DNA from: Actinomycetota bacterium
Lineage (GTDB): Bacteria; Actinomycetota; Actinomycetes; Propionibacteriales; Propionibacteriaceae
Direction of reading: 5' to 3'
Length of the DNA: 64,000 nucleotides
Assembly: GCA_020161755.1 (NCBI GenBank)
Contig: JAIUOS010000005.1
Coordinates: 62,001-126,000, forward strand
Shown: one piece after another, positions 1 to 8,081 of the stretch
Numbering within the stretch: position 1 is the first letter of the stretch
Layout of the letters: each line of letters starts with the position of its first letter
The notes under the pieces: generated by a model
What the model was told of the DNA's origin: nothing
The model's input: only the letters and a program-made list of their open reading frames with translations
Database searches by the model: none
Made by a program: the position numbers and the translations under genes

Positions 1-1
1 C

Positions 2-703
2 GGACGTTGCCTCGGCTCGATCGTGTGGCAGCTCAACGACTGCTGGCCGGTCACCTCCTGGGCCGCCCTCGACCTCGGCACCAACGCCGCCGGCGAACCG
101 GTCGCCCGACGCAAGCCGCTGTGGTACGCGCTGCGTTCGGCCTACGCCGACCACCTGGTCACGCTCCAGCACGATGCGGACGGCTGGCGCGCGGTGCTGG
201 TCAACGACGGCACGGACGACTGGACGGCCCAGGGCACCGTGGCGCTGCGCGGGTTCGACGGCGCGGTGCTGTGGTCGCTCGACGTCGCGCAGGTCGTGCC
301 GGTGCGCTCCCGGGTCGACCTCGTCCTGGACGGGCTGCCGGACGGCGTCCGAGACGACGTCGCGCTGGTGGCCGACCTCTCCGGCGCCGAGCGGGCGCTG
401 AAGCTCCTGGTCGAGGACGTCGACGCCGCGCTCCCGACGCCGCGCTGGACGGCGACCGTGACCCGCACCGACGCCGGTACCCGCGTCGACGTCACCGCCG
501 AGACCTTCGTGCGCAGCCTGTGCCTGTTCGCCGACCGGGTGGCGGAGGACGCGTGGGCCGACACGCTCGGAATTGATCTCTTCCCCGGTGACTCCCACAG
601 CTTCAGGGTGCATGGTGGCCTCAGCGACGACGCGTCCGGGTTGACCGAACGACCGGTGCTGCGGGCCCTCACGAATCCGCTGACCCCGAGTGAGGCCCTA
701 TGA
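2..703 (+). CDS. Glycoside hydrolase family 2, beta-mannosidase-like (C-terminal part)
   Basis: Only the last ~233 codons are in the window; the reading frame is open from base 2. The segment opens with the motif SIVWQLNDCWPVTSWAALD, which is typical of the end of the catalytic barrel of GH2 beta-mannosidases, followed by the C-terminal beta-sandwich region. Such enzymes remove terminal beta-mannose from mannans or N-glycan cores, usually on imported oligosaccharides. The catalytic glutamates lie upstream, outside the window, so substrate cannot be judged. It precedes the ABC importer by 134 bases on the same strand, which supports a role in the same oligosaccharide utilisation cluster. Family is clear; mannose versus other beta-glycoside specificity is inferred. 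Confidence 0.85.
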   Translation, partial: GRCLGSIVWQLNDCWPVTSWAALDLGTNAAGEPVARRKPLWYALRSAYADHLVTLQHDADGWRAVLVNDGTDDWTAQGTVALRGFDGAVLWSLDVAQVVPVRSRVDLVLDGLPDGVRDDVALVADLSGAERALKLLVEDVDAALPTPRWTATVTRTDAGTRVDVTAETFVRSLCLFADRVAEDAWADTLGIDLFPGDSHSFRVHGGLSDDASGLTERPVLRALTNPLTPSEAL

Positions 704-720
704 GGGTGCCTTGACCTACG

Positions 721-738
721 GTCCCGCAACTGCGGGAC
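721..738. promoter_or_regulatory. Perfect palindrome ahead of the ABC importer operon
   Basis: GTCCCGCA and TGCGGGAC are exact reverse complements separated by two bases. The palindrome sits 18 bases after the GH2 stop and 99 bases before the binding-protein start, 4 bases downstream of a TTGACC that resembles a -35 box. No T-run follows, so an operator for a sugar-responsive repressor is more likely than a terminator, but no regulator is encoded beside it in the window. Confidence 0.4.
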
Positions 739-837
739 GGTGACCAGCAAGAACCGCAGTACCAGCCTGACAAGCAGTAACACACCCAAGTAACCGCATT
801 GAGGCCCAACGAGGGGCCGATCCAATGGAGGTAGTAA

Positions 838-2643
838 ATGTCAGAGTCAATGTTCGAGAAGCCGTCTCGTCGGTCGTTCATCAAGCTGGGCGGCGTCGTC
901 GCCGGCAGCCTCGCCCTCGCGGCGTGTGCGGGCGGCGGGGGCGGCAACGCCACCTCGACCGCGTCCGGTGGCACCCAGCCCGGCATCGGCAACAACGGCC
1001 AGGTCGGCAAGGGCCGGTCCGGCGCGACCGCCGACACCCTGTTCATCGCGGGCTTCCAGTGGGGCGCCCCGGCCACGTTCAACCCGCTCGCCCCGACGGC
1101 CGCGTGGCCGGCGTCCGCGAACGTGATGCAGATCGTCTACGAGACGCTGCTGCGCTGGAACATCGCCACCGGTGAGATCATGCCGGGCCTTGCCTCGGCG
1201 TACACGCTCGACGGCACCAAGACCATCACGTTGACCATGCAGGACGGCGTCACCTTCTCCGACGGCACCCCCTGCACCGCCAAGGACGCCGCGGCGACGT
1301 TCGAGCTCGGCAAGAAGAACCCCGGCATCGCGACGGCCGCGTTCTGGTCGGCGGCGGACGCCGTCGAGGCCACCGACGACAAGACCCTCGTGGTCACGGT
1401 CAGCGCCAAGACCAAGAACGTCGGCCAGGTGCTGCGGATGCTCACCGAGACCTACGTCCTGCCGTCGGCCGTGTTCTCCGCGATCGCGGACGACAAGCTG
1501 CCCACCGAGATCATGGACAAGCCGATCGGTACCGGCCCGTTCACCCTCGACAAGGCCGACCAGACCCAGGTCGTGCTCAAGCTCAACGAGAATTACTGGG
1601 GCAAGACCGTCTACGGCGGCCTGCCGGTGATGAAGCAGATCATCCACCCGATCTTCAAGAGCAACGAGGACGGCAACCTCAAGTTCCAGGCCGGCGACCT
1701 CGACATCATGCAGCAGTTCGTCTCCCAGATCTGGAAGATGTGGGAGGCCGGCAAGCCGGTCGGCACCTACCTGAAGGACAAGCCGTACTACCTGCCGGGT
1801 TCGATGCCGATGCTGCTGATGAACACGACCAAGAAGGGCCTCGACAACCCGGTCGTCCGCAAGGCCATCGCGACCGCGATCGACTACGCCGCGATCGCCG
1901 ACACGGCCATGTCGGGCTACTCGGCCGCCGTGCAGCCCAGCCTGATCATGCCGACCGGTGCGGAGAGCAAGTTCTTCAACAAGGACGAGGCTGCCGCCAA
2001 GGGCTGGAAGACCGACCCGGCCGCGGCCGAGAAGCTGCTCACCGACGCCGGTGCCACCAAGGGCTCCGACGGCATCTACACCCTCGACGGCACCCGCCTC
2101 GGCCCGTACACGCTGATCACCCCGACCGGCTGGACCGACTGGAACGCCGCCTGCGAGATCGTCGTCAAGAGCCTCAAGGCGATCGGCATCGACGCCAAGA
2201 CCAACTTCCCGCAGCAGGCGGAGACCACCCAGTCGATCCAGGGCGGCTCCTTCGACATGGCCTGCTGGTACGTCTCGGGCGTGAACCCGGCCACCCCGTG
2301 GGCCCGGTTCAAGGACATCATGAGCCAGTCGGAGATGCAGCCGATCGGCAAGACGACCTTCGCCAACTACGGACGCTGGAAGAACGACGCCGTCGAGGCC
2401 ATGCTGACCGAGGCGTCCCAGGCGACCGACGACGCCACCAAGAAGACCGCCTACGACAAGCTGGACGCGCTCTACCGCGAACAGGTTCCGGCCTGCCCGC
2501 TGATGTACCGTCCGGACGAGTTCTACGAGTACAACGCAAACAACTTCTACAACTGGCCCGACGAGAAGAACTCCTACGCCCCGCCGATGTTCCGTGGCGC
2601 GGGTAACACCTGGATGTACAAGATCAAGAAGATCGCCGGCTGA
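838..2643 (+). CDS. ABC transporter substrate-binding lipoprotein, family 5 (oligosaccharide/oligopeptide type)
   Basis: This is a 601-aa extracytoplasmic solute receptor of the Opp/Dpp/CelA family (SBP_bac_5). The N-terminus has a twin-arginine motif (RRSFIKLGG, from residue 11) and a lipobox LAAC with Cys30, so it is probably exported by Tat and lipid-anchored. A Gly/Ser/Thr-rich linker follows. Family hallmarks include DGVTFSDGTPCTAKDA near residue 140 and IGTGPFTLDKAD near 230. ATG 838 is preceded by GGAGG at a suitable distance. It heads permease-permease-ATPase-ATPase and lies between glycosidases, so a beta-oligosaccharide ligand is inferred rather than peptides. The ligand itself cannot be read from sequence. 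Confidence 0.9.
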   Translation: MSESMFEKPSRRSFIKLGGVVAGSLALAACAGGGGGNATSTASGGTQPGIGNNGQVGKGRSGATADTLFIAGFQWGAPATFNPLAPTAAWPASANVMQIVYETLLRWNIATGEIMPGLASAYTLDGTKTITLTMQDGVTFSDGTPCTAKDAAATFELGKKNPGIATAAFWSAADAVEATDDKTLVVTVSAKTKNVGQVLRMLTETYVLPSAVFSAIADDKLPTEIMDKPIGTGPFTLDKADQTQVVLKLNENYWGKTVYGGLPVMKQIIHPIFKSNEDGNLKFQAGDLDIMQQFVSQIWKMWEAGKPVGTYLKDKPYYLPGSMPMLLMNTTKKGLDNPVVRKAIATAIDYAAIADTAMSGYSAAVQPSLIMPTGAESKFFNKDEAAAKGWKTDPAAAEKLLTDAGATKGSDGIYTLDGTRLGPYTLITPTGWTDWNAACEIVVKSLKAIGIDAKTNFPQQAETTQSIQGGSFDMACWYVSGVNPATPWARFKDIMSQSEMQPIGKTTFANYGRWKNDAVEAMLTEASQATDDATKKTAYDKLDALYREQVPACPLMYRPDEFYEYNANNFYNWPDEKNSYAPPMFRGAGNTWMYKIKKIAG

Positions 2644-2682
2644 GTCCGCAGAGTCAGCTGATCTAGGAGAGTTGGGGCAACC

Positions 2683-3690
2683 ATGGGTCTCAAGCGCTAT
2701 TTGGCGAACAAGACACTGTGGTACCTGGGTGCGCTGGCGGTAGCAGTGGTGTTGAACTTCCTGCTACCCCGGCTCATCCCGGGTAACCCGGTGGATGTGC
2801 TTGTCTCGAAGCTCGGCCAGGGCGGCATGTCGTCCGAGGCGCAGAAGCAGACCTACGAGGCATTCCTGAGGGAGTTCGGGCTGGACAAGTCCCTCTGGGA
2901 CCAGTTCGTGCTGTACATCACGGGTGCCCTGCACGGGAATTTCGGGGCGTCGTTCTCGTTCTACCCGACTCCGGTGTCGAGCCTGATCGAACAGTCGGTC
3001 CCGTACACCCTCGCTCTCCAGCTCCCGGCGATCATCCTGGGGTGGATCATCGGCAATGTCCTGGGGGCTGTGGCTGCGTACAAGGGCGGCTCCTGGGACA
3101 AGTCGGTGTTCACCACGTCCCTGGTGTTCTCCTCGATTCCCTATTACTGCCTCTCCATCGTCCTGCTGTTCGTCTTCGCGGTGACGCTGGGGTGGTTCCC
3201 GGTCGGTGGCGCCTATTCCCTGGGGATGAGTCCGGAGTGGAGTTGGGATTTCTTCTCCGACGCCCTGACGTATTGGTGGTTGCCGTTCATCTCCTTGTTG
3301 TTGATCAACATCGGCGGCCAGGCGGTCGGCATGCGTTCGATGGCGATCTATGAGCTGGGTTCGGACTACGTCAACTACTCCCGCAGCTTGGGGATTGGCG
3401 ACGGCAAGATGACCCGTTACATCTTCAACAACGCGATGCTGCCCCAGATCACGGGTCTGGCGTTGAGCATCGGCACGATGGTCGGCGGTGCGCTGATCAC
3501 CGAGTTGGTGTTCAACTACCCGGGTATGGGCAGTTTGTTGTTCGGCGCGATCTCCTCCAGCGACTATCCGGTCGTGCAGGCGGTCACCCTGATCATCACC
3601 GTGGCCGTGCTGGTGGCCAACTACCTGGTCGAGATCCTGTACGGCTTCATCGACCCGCGGATCCGCGCAGCCAAGTCCGGGGAGAAGTGA
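2683..3690 (+). CDS. ABC transporter permease, DppB/OppB type
   Basis: A 335-aa inner-membrane permease, the first of the two BPD_transp_1 subunits of this importer. It has an N-terminal membrane segment (about residues 13-29), a periplasmic region, then about five more helices. The coupling-helix region that contacts the ATPase is visible at YVNYSRSLGIGDGKMTRYIFNNAMLPQ. The C-terminal part GALITELVFNYPGMGSLLFGAI is typical of DppB. AGGAG precedes ATG 2683. It is 39 bases after the binding protein and one base before the second permease, so the genes are co-transcribed. Confidence 0.92.
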   Translation: MGLKRYLANKTLWYLGALAVAVVLNFLLPRLIPGNPVDVLVSKLGQGGMSSEAQKQTYEAFLREFGLDKSLWDQFVLYITGALHGNFGASFSFYPTPVSSLIEQSVPYTLALQLPAIILGWIIGNVLGAVAAYKGGSWDKSVFTTSLVFSSIPYYCLSIVLLFVFAVTLGWFPVGGAYSLGMSPEWSWDFFSDALTYWWLPFISLLLINIGGQAVGMRSMAIYELGSDYVNYSRSLGIGDGKMTRYIFNNAMLPQITGLALSIGTMVGGALITELVFNYPGMGSLLFGAISSSDYPVVQAVTLIITVAVLVANYLVEILYGFIDPRIRAAKSGEK

Positions 3691-3691
3691 C

Positions 3692-4720
3692 ATGACCAAC
3701 ATCCAGAGCAGTGCTGTTGTTGCCGAGACCGAGGGCCCGCTGGTCCCGCCGGAGCCCGGTGCGGCCACGAAGGCCAGGCCGGCCTGGCGCAGCCTCAACT
3801 TCGGGCCGCGGTTGTGGGTGTCGGCGGGGCTGATCCTGCTGATCACCCTGCTGGCGTTCGTCGGGCCCCTGTTCTATCCGTACGCCCCGGATCAGAAGGT
3901 CGGTTCGCTGTACGACTCGCCGAGCGCGGAGCACATCCTGGGCACGGAGAACTTCGGTTACGACACGCTCGCGGTGCTGATGTCCAGCACCCGGAACTCG
4001 CTGATCAACGGTTTGCTGGCCGGCACCTTGGCGGTGTTCATCGGTGTCACGATCGGCATCCTGGCCGGCTACGTGGGCGGCTGGCTCGAGGAACTCCTGA
4101 TGGGCTTCACCAACATCGTGTTGGCGATCCCCTCGATCGTGATCCTGATCCTGATCTCGATCTCGCTGCAGAGCACCGACATCCCGTTCCTGAAGGGCAT
4201 CGTCGGGTTGGCGTTGGTGATCGGCATCACGTCGTGGCCATGGACGGCCCGAGCGGTCCGGGCGCAGGCGAGTTCGGTCGGCACCCGTGAACACATCGAC
4301 GTCGCCAAGCTGTCCGGTGCCCGCACCCCCGGCATCCTGCTGTTCGACGTGCTGCCCTACCTGGCCAGCTACGTGGTGATGGCGTGGGTGTTGCAGCTGG
4401 CGTCCGCGATCCTGGCCGAGTCGACCCTGTCGATGCTCGGCCTGGGCCCGTCGGGCACGAACTCGTTGGGTATGCAGCTGCACTGGGCGTTGGCGTTCCA
4501 GGCGGTCGCGACCGGCGCGTGGTGGGCGTTCCTGCCGCCCACGATCGTGCTGACGCTGATCAGCTTCGGTCTGTTGTACCTGCAGTCCTCGCTGGACGAG
4601 GTGTTCAACCCGCGGCTGCGGCGCGGGAAGAAGAAGAACCTGGCCGCCGCTGCGGCGCGCCGGGCCGAGAACGCCCGCAAGCTGGCAGAACAGAACGAGC
4701 GCGAGGAGGTGACCGCATGA
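3692..4720 (+). CDS. ABC transporter permease, DppC/OppC type
   Basis: A 342-aa second permease subunit. It has the OppC_N-type start (membrane helix about residues 45-62 after a cytoplasmic tail) and the conserved LGTENFGYDTLAVLMSSTRNS segment. The coupling loop lies around REHIDVAKLSGARTPGILLFDVLP. It would pair with the DppB-type subunit to form the channel. The C-terminal tail after residue ~305 is unusually Lys/Arg/Ala/Glu rich (RRGKKKNLAAAAARRAENARK) and probably forms a cytoplasmic helix. Its stop overlaps the start of the next gene as ATGA, a sign of translational coupling. Confidence 0.92.
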   Translation: MTNIQSSAVVAETEGPLVPPEPGAATKARPAWRSLNFGPRLWVSAGLILLITLLAFVGPLFYPYAPDQKVGSLYDSPSAEHILGTENFGYDTLAVLMSSTRNSLINGLLAGTLAVFIGVTIGILAGYVGGWLEELLMGFTNIVLAIPSIVILILISISLQSTDIPFLKGIVGLALVIGITSWPWTARAVRAQASSVGTREHIDVAKLSGARTPGILLFDVLPYLASYVVMAWVLQLASAILAESTLSMLGLGPSGTNSLGMQLHWALAFQAVATGAWWAFLPPTIVLTLISFGLLYLQSSLDEVFNPRLRRGKKKNLAAAAARRAENARKLAEQNEREEVTA

Positions 4721-5745
4721 GCGGGGTCCTGATGCGGGCCACGAACGTGACCGCCGTGTACGCCGCGGACAGCGGCAAGGACGTGCCGGCCGTCGACAAC
4801 GTCACCCTCGAGGTGCCCGACGGCCAGATCCTCGGCCTGGCCGGTGAATCCGGATGTGGCAAGTCGACCCTGGGTAATGCGCTGGCCATGATCGCCAACC
4901 CGCCGCTGTACGTGGTGGCAGGGAAGATGGAGATCGGTGAGGAGACGATCGACCTCAGCACCCTGGCCAAGGGCGCGAACGAGGTCCACCGCGGCTACCG
5001 CGGCGCGACCGTCTCCCTGCTGCCCCAGGGCGCGATGAACGCGGTCAGCCCGACCCTGCGGATCCGGAACCTCGTCGTCGACGTGATGCGCGCCCACAAA
5101 CGCGACACCACCAAGGAGGAGGCGCTGGACCGGGCCACCGACCGGCTGAAGATGCTGGAGATGCCCACCCGGGTCCTCGACCAGTACGCCCACCAGCTGT
5201 CCGGCGGCATGAAACAACGCATGGTCACGGTGGTCTCGACGCTGCTGAACCCGCAGCTGCTGATCGCCGACGAACCCACCTCGGCGCTGGACGTGTCCAG
5301 CCAGAAAGCACTCATCGAGATGCTGCTGGCGATGGTGGAGAAGAAGATCATGCGCGGCGTCATCTTCATCACCCACGACCTGCCGGTGCTGTCGATGGTG
5401 ACCGACCGGCTCGCCATCATGTACGCCGGCAAGATCGTCGAGAACGGGCCCACCGAGGAACTGGTCAACAACGCCCGCCACCCCTACACCTCGGCGCTGC
5501 TGTCCTCGGTGCTCGACCCGACCGAGGAGACCAGGACCAAACACGTCCTCGGCATCCCCGGCTCCCCACCGAACCTGGGCAACCCGCCGTCCGGCTGCCG
5601 GTTCCACCCCCGCTGCAAGTTCGCGATGGACGAATGCTCGGCCACCGAACCCTCCTTCCTGTACGAGCGTGACCACGCGGTCGCCTGCTGGTGGGCCAAC
5701 AAGCACGCGTTCGAAACCGTCCCGATGGAGGTGAACCAGGCATGA
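4717..5745 (+). CDS. ABC transporter ATP-binding protein, DppD/OppD type
   Basis: A 342-aa ATPase of the importer. Walker A GESGCGKST is at residues 43-51, the signature LSGGMKQRM follows, and Walker B LLIADEPTSALD and the switch histidine (ITHDLPV) are present. The C-terminus carries the oligopeptide/dipeptide-transporter extension with HPYTSALL and the cysteine-bearing PSGCRFHPRCKFAMDEC, a pattern that binds an Fe-S cluster in some relatives. The frame is open further upstream, but ATG 4717 overlapping the permease stop (ATGA) is the natural start. Confidence 0.92.
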   Translation: MSGVLMRATNVTAVYAADSGKDVPAVDNVTLEVPDGQILGLAGESGCGKSTLGNALAMIANPPLYVVAGKMEIGEETIDLSTLAKGANEVHRGYRGATVSLLPQGAMNAVSPTLRIRNLVVDVMRAHKRDTTKEEALDRATDRLKMLEMPTRVLDQYAHQLSGGMKQRMVTVVSTLLNPQLLIADEPTSALDVSSQKALIEMLLAMVEKKIMRGVIFITHDLPVLSMVTDRLAIMYAGKIVENGPTEELVNNARHPYTSALLSSVLDPTEETRTKHVLGIPGSPPNLGNPPSGCRFHPRCKFAMDECSATEPSFLYERDHAVACWWANKHAFETVPMEVNQA

Positions 5746-6566
5746 GCGAGCAACTCGACACCACCCCGACCACCGGCCCGGTGCTGTCCGCGGTCAACGT
5801 CACCAAACAGTTCCGGGTCGCCGGCGGCCACATCACCGCCGTCGACGACGTCAGCGTCGACTTCCACGCCGGCAAGGTCCTGGCCGTGGTCGGCGAGTCC
5901 GGTTCGGGCAAGTCCACCCTGGCCCGCATGCTGCTCCGCCTCATGCCGGTCACCTCCGGCCAGATCATGTACCAGGGCAAGGACGTCACCCACATCAAGG
6001 GCGGCGAACTCCGCAAGTACTGGACCGACGTCCAAGCCGTGTTCCAGGACCCGTTCTCCTCGTTCAACCAGTTCTTCAGCGTCGGCCACACCCTGCGCCG
6101 CGGAATGGGACGCCAACACCTGTCCGAGGAGAACCTCGACCAACTCATCGAAACCTGCCTGGGCTACGTCGGCCTCAAACCCGCCGACGCCGTCCACAAA
6201 TACCCCCACCAACTCTCCGGCGGGCAACGCCAACGCGTCATGATCGCCCGGGCACTCATGATGAACCCCAAAGTCCTCCTCGCCGACGAAGCCACCTCCA
6301 TGCTCGACGCGTCCCTACGCGTCAGCGCACTCAACGTCCTCCAGGACCTCCGCGACAACCTCGGCCTCACCGTCCTGTTCATCACCCACGACATCGGCCA
6401 AGCCTGCTACCTCGCCGACGAAGTCGTCGTCATGGAACACGGCCTCATCGTCGAACGCGGCACCACCGACGCCGTCATCTTCGACCCGAAGAACGACTAC
6501 ACCAAACGCCTGCTGGCCGACGTGCCCGACCTGAAGGGCAGCCTCAAGGTCCGCAAGGACGGCTGA
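5742..6566 (+). CDS. ABC transporter ATP-binding protein, DppF/OppF type
   Basis: The partner ATPase, 274 aa, with Walker A GESGSGKST at residues 51-59, signature LSGGQRQRV, Walker B LLADEATSMLD and switch ITHDIGQ. The usual Glu after Walker B Asp is present (DEATSM instead of DEPTSA). It lacks the long cysteine-containing C-terminal extension of its partner, and at 274 aa is short for OppF. The ATG at 5742 overlaps the previous stop as ATGA. It is the last gene of the transporter block; a 77-base gap with a hairpin separates it from the GH1 gene. Confidence 0.92.
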   Translation: MSEQLDTTPTTGPVLSAVNVTKQFRVAGGHITAVDDVSVDFHAGKVLAVVGESGSGKSTLARMLLRLMPVTSGQIMYQGKDVTHIKGGELRKYWTDVQAVFQDPFSSFNQFFSVGHTLRRGMGRQHLSEENLDQLIETCLGYVGLKPADAVHKYPHQLSGGQRQRVMIARALMMNPKVLLADEATSMLDASLRVSALNVLQDLRDNLGLTVLFITHDIGQACYLADEVVVMEHGLIVERGTTDAVIFDPKNDYTKRLLADVPDLKGSLKVRKDG

Positions 6567-6583
6567 GGCAACGTTCGGGACCT

Positions 6584-6615
6584 CCGTCTGCCGTCCAACG
6601 AGGGGCGGCAGACGG
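6584..6615 (+). terminator. Intercistronic hairpin between importer and GH1 genes
   Basis: CCGTCTGCCG and CGGCAGACGG are perfect 10-bp arms around a 12-base loop. No T-run follows, so it may act as an RNA-stabilising or partial termination element that lets the transporter and the glycosidases be expressed at different levels. Confidence 0.5.
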
Positions 6616-6643
6616 ACCTGCGTGGCTGAGAGGAAAGACAGGA

Positions 6644-8008
6644 ATGGGCATCGACTTCCCGCGCGGCTTCGGGTTCGGGTCGGCCACCTCGGCGTACCAG
6701 ATCGAGGGCGCCGCCGCCGAGGACGGCAAGGAGGACTCGATCTGGGACGTCTTCTGCCGGGTGCCGGGGGCGATCGTCAACGGCGAGGACGGGACGCTGG
6801 CCTGCGACCACTACCACCGGCACGCCGCCGACGTGCGGCTGCTGGCCGACCTCGGCATGAACACCTACCGGTTCTCGGTGTCGTGGCCGCGGGTGCTGCG
6901 GGGCGACGGCAGCGTGAACCCCGCCGGCATGGACTTCTACTCCCGGCTGGTGGACGAGCTGCTCACCGCCGGCGTCACGCCGTGGCTGACCCTCTACCAC
7001 TGGGACCTGCCGGCCTCGCTGCCCGGTGGCTGGACCAACCGTGACACCGCCGCCCGGTTCGTCGACTACGCGACCGCCGTCCACGACCGGCTCGGCGACC
7101 GGGTCGACACCTGGACCACGCTGAACGAGCCGTGGTGCTCGTCGTTCCTGAGCTACGCGGCCGGCGTCCATGCACCGGGGTGGACCGACCCGGCCGCCTC
7201 GATCGCGGCCGCGCACCACCTGCTGCTGGCCCACGGCTGGACGGTGCAGGCCCTGCGCGCCGCGCAAAGGTCGGCGAGCCTGGGAATCACGCTGAACTTC
7301 ACCCCCGCGCTGCCCGCGTCCGACAGTCCGGCGGACGTCGACGTCGCCCGCCGCGTCGACGGCACCGCGAACCGCTTCTTCACCGACCCGATCTTCACCG
7401 GCGCCTACCCCGCGGACGTACGCGAGGACCTCGCCGCGGTCTGGCCCGAGGACCTCGTGCACGACGGCGACCTCGCCGCCATCAGCACCCCGATCGACGT
7501 CCTCGGCGTGAACTACTACACGACGAACGTGTTCACCGCAGGGCCGGACGCGGCCCCGTCCGGCCCGACCCCGCACATCGCCGCGCCGGACGCCGTCCAG
7601 GTGCTCCGCGACCTGCCGCTGACCGACATGGGCTGGGAGGTCGAGCCCGACGGGCTGCGGCGGCTGCTCGGCTGGCTGCACACCACCTACACAGGACCGG
7701 CCGGTACCGCGCTGGTGATCACCGAGAACGGCGCCGCGATGCCGGACGAGGCGGACGCCGACGGCCATGTCGACGACGCCGACCGCATCGACTACCTGCG
7801 CCGCCACCTGCACGCCGTCCACGCCGCGATGGCCGAGGGCGCCGACGTCCGCGGCTACCTGGCGTGGTCGCTGATGGACAACTTCGAGTGGTCTTTCGGC
7901 TACGGCAAGCGGTTCGGCCTCGTCCGCGTGGACTCCTCGCTCCAGCGCATCCCCAAGGCCAGCGCCCGCTGGTTCGCCCACGTCGCCCGCACGGGCCACG
8001 TCGACTGA
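6644..8008 (+). CDS. GH1 beta-glucosidase
   Basis: A 454-aa GH1 enzyme of normal length. The catalytic acid/base lies in TLNEP (Glu162) and the nucleophile in ITENG (Glu361). The N-terminal substrate site (FGSATSAYQIEG) and the YHWDLP segment are intact. No signal peptide is seen, so it is cytoplasmic and would cleave imported beta-glucosides such as cellobiose or laminaribiose to glucose. The aglycone-side NEP form and lack of a phosphate-binding signature favour an unphosphorylated substrate, in contrast to the 6-phospho enzyme at 53169-54587. It follows the ABC importer on the same strand. Confidence 0.93.
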   Translation: MGIDFPRGFGFGSATSAYQIEGAAAEDGKEDSIWDVFCRVPGAIVNGEDGTLACDHYHRHAADVRLLADLGMNTYRFSVSWPRVLRGDGSVNPAGMDFYSRLVDELLTAGVTPWLTLYHWDLPASLPGGWTNRDTAARFVDYATAVHDRLGDRVDTWTTLNEPWCSSFLSYAAGVHAPGWTDPAASIAAAHHLLLAHGWTVQALRAAQRSASLGITLNFTPALPASDSPADVDVARRVDGTANRFFTDPIFTGAYPADVREDLAAVWPEDLVHDGDLAAISTPIDVLGVNYYTTNVFTAGPDAAPSGPTPHIAAPDAVQVLRDLPLTDMGWEVEPDGLRRLLGWLHTTYTGPAGTALVITENGAAMPDEADADGHVDDADRIDYLRRHLHAVHAAMAEGADVRGYLAWSLMDNFEWSFGYGKRFGLVRVDSSLQRIPKASARWFAHVARTGHVD

Positions 8009-8021
8009 CTCGACCGGGCGA

Positions 8022-8048
8022 AATGAAAGGGGACAGTCCCCTTTCGTT
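8022..8048. repeat. Palindromic repeat, AAGGGGACNGTCCCCTT family, copy 1
   Basis: The core GAAAGGGGACAGTCCCCTTTC is an odd-centred palindrome, here with one mismatch in the outer arm (ATGAAA opposite TTTCGT). It lies in the 73-base gap between the GH1 and GH3 genes, which are on the same strand. Related copies occur at 41640, 41688, 50999, 51066 and 52178. Confidence 0.85.
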
Positions 8049-8081
8049 CCGCCACCCACCACCATCGAAGGAGAACTCCCC

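Noticed and set aside
740-793. 17-codon GTG frame before the first binding-protein gene, possible leader peptide
   Set aside because: Ser/Thr/Asn-rich with no run of a regulatory codon and no ribosome site; nothing suggests attenuation.
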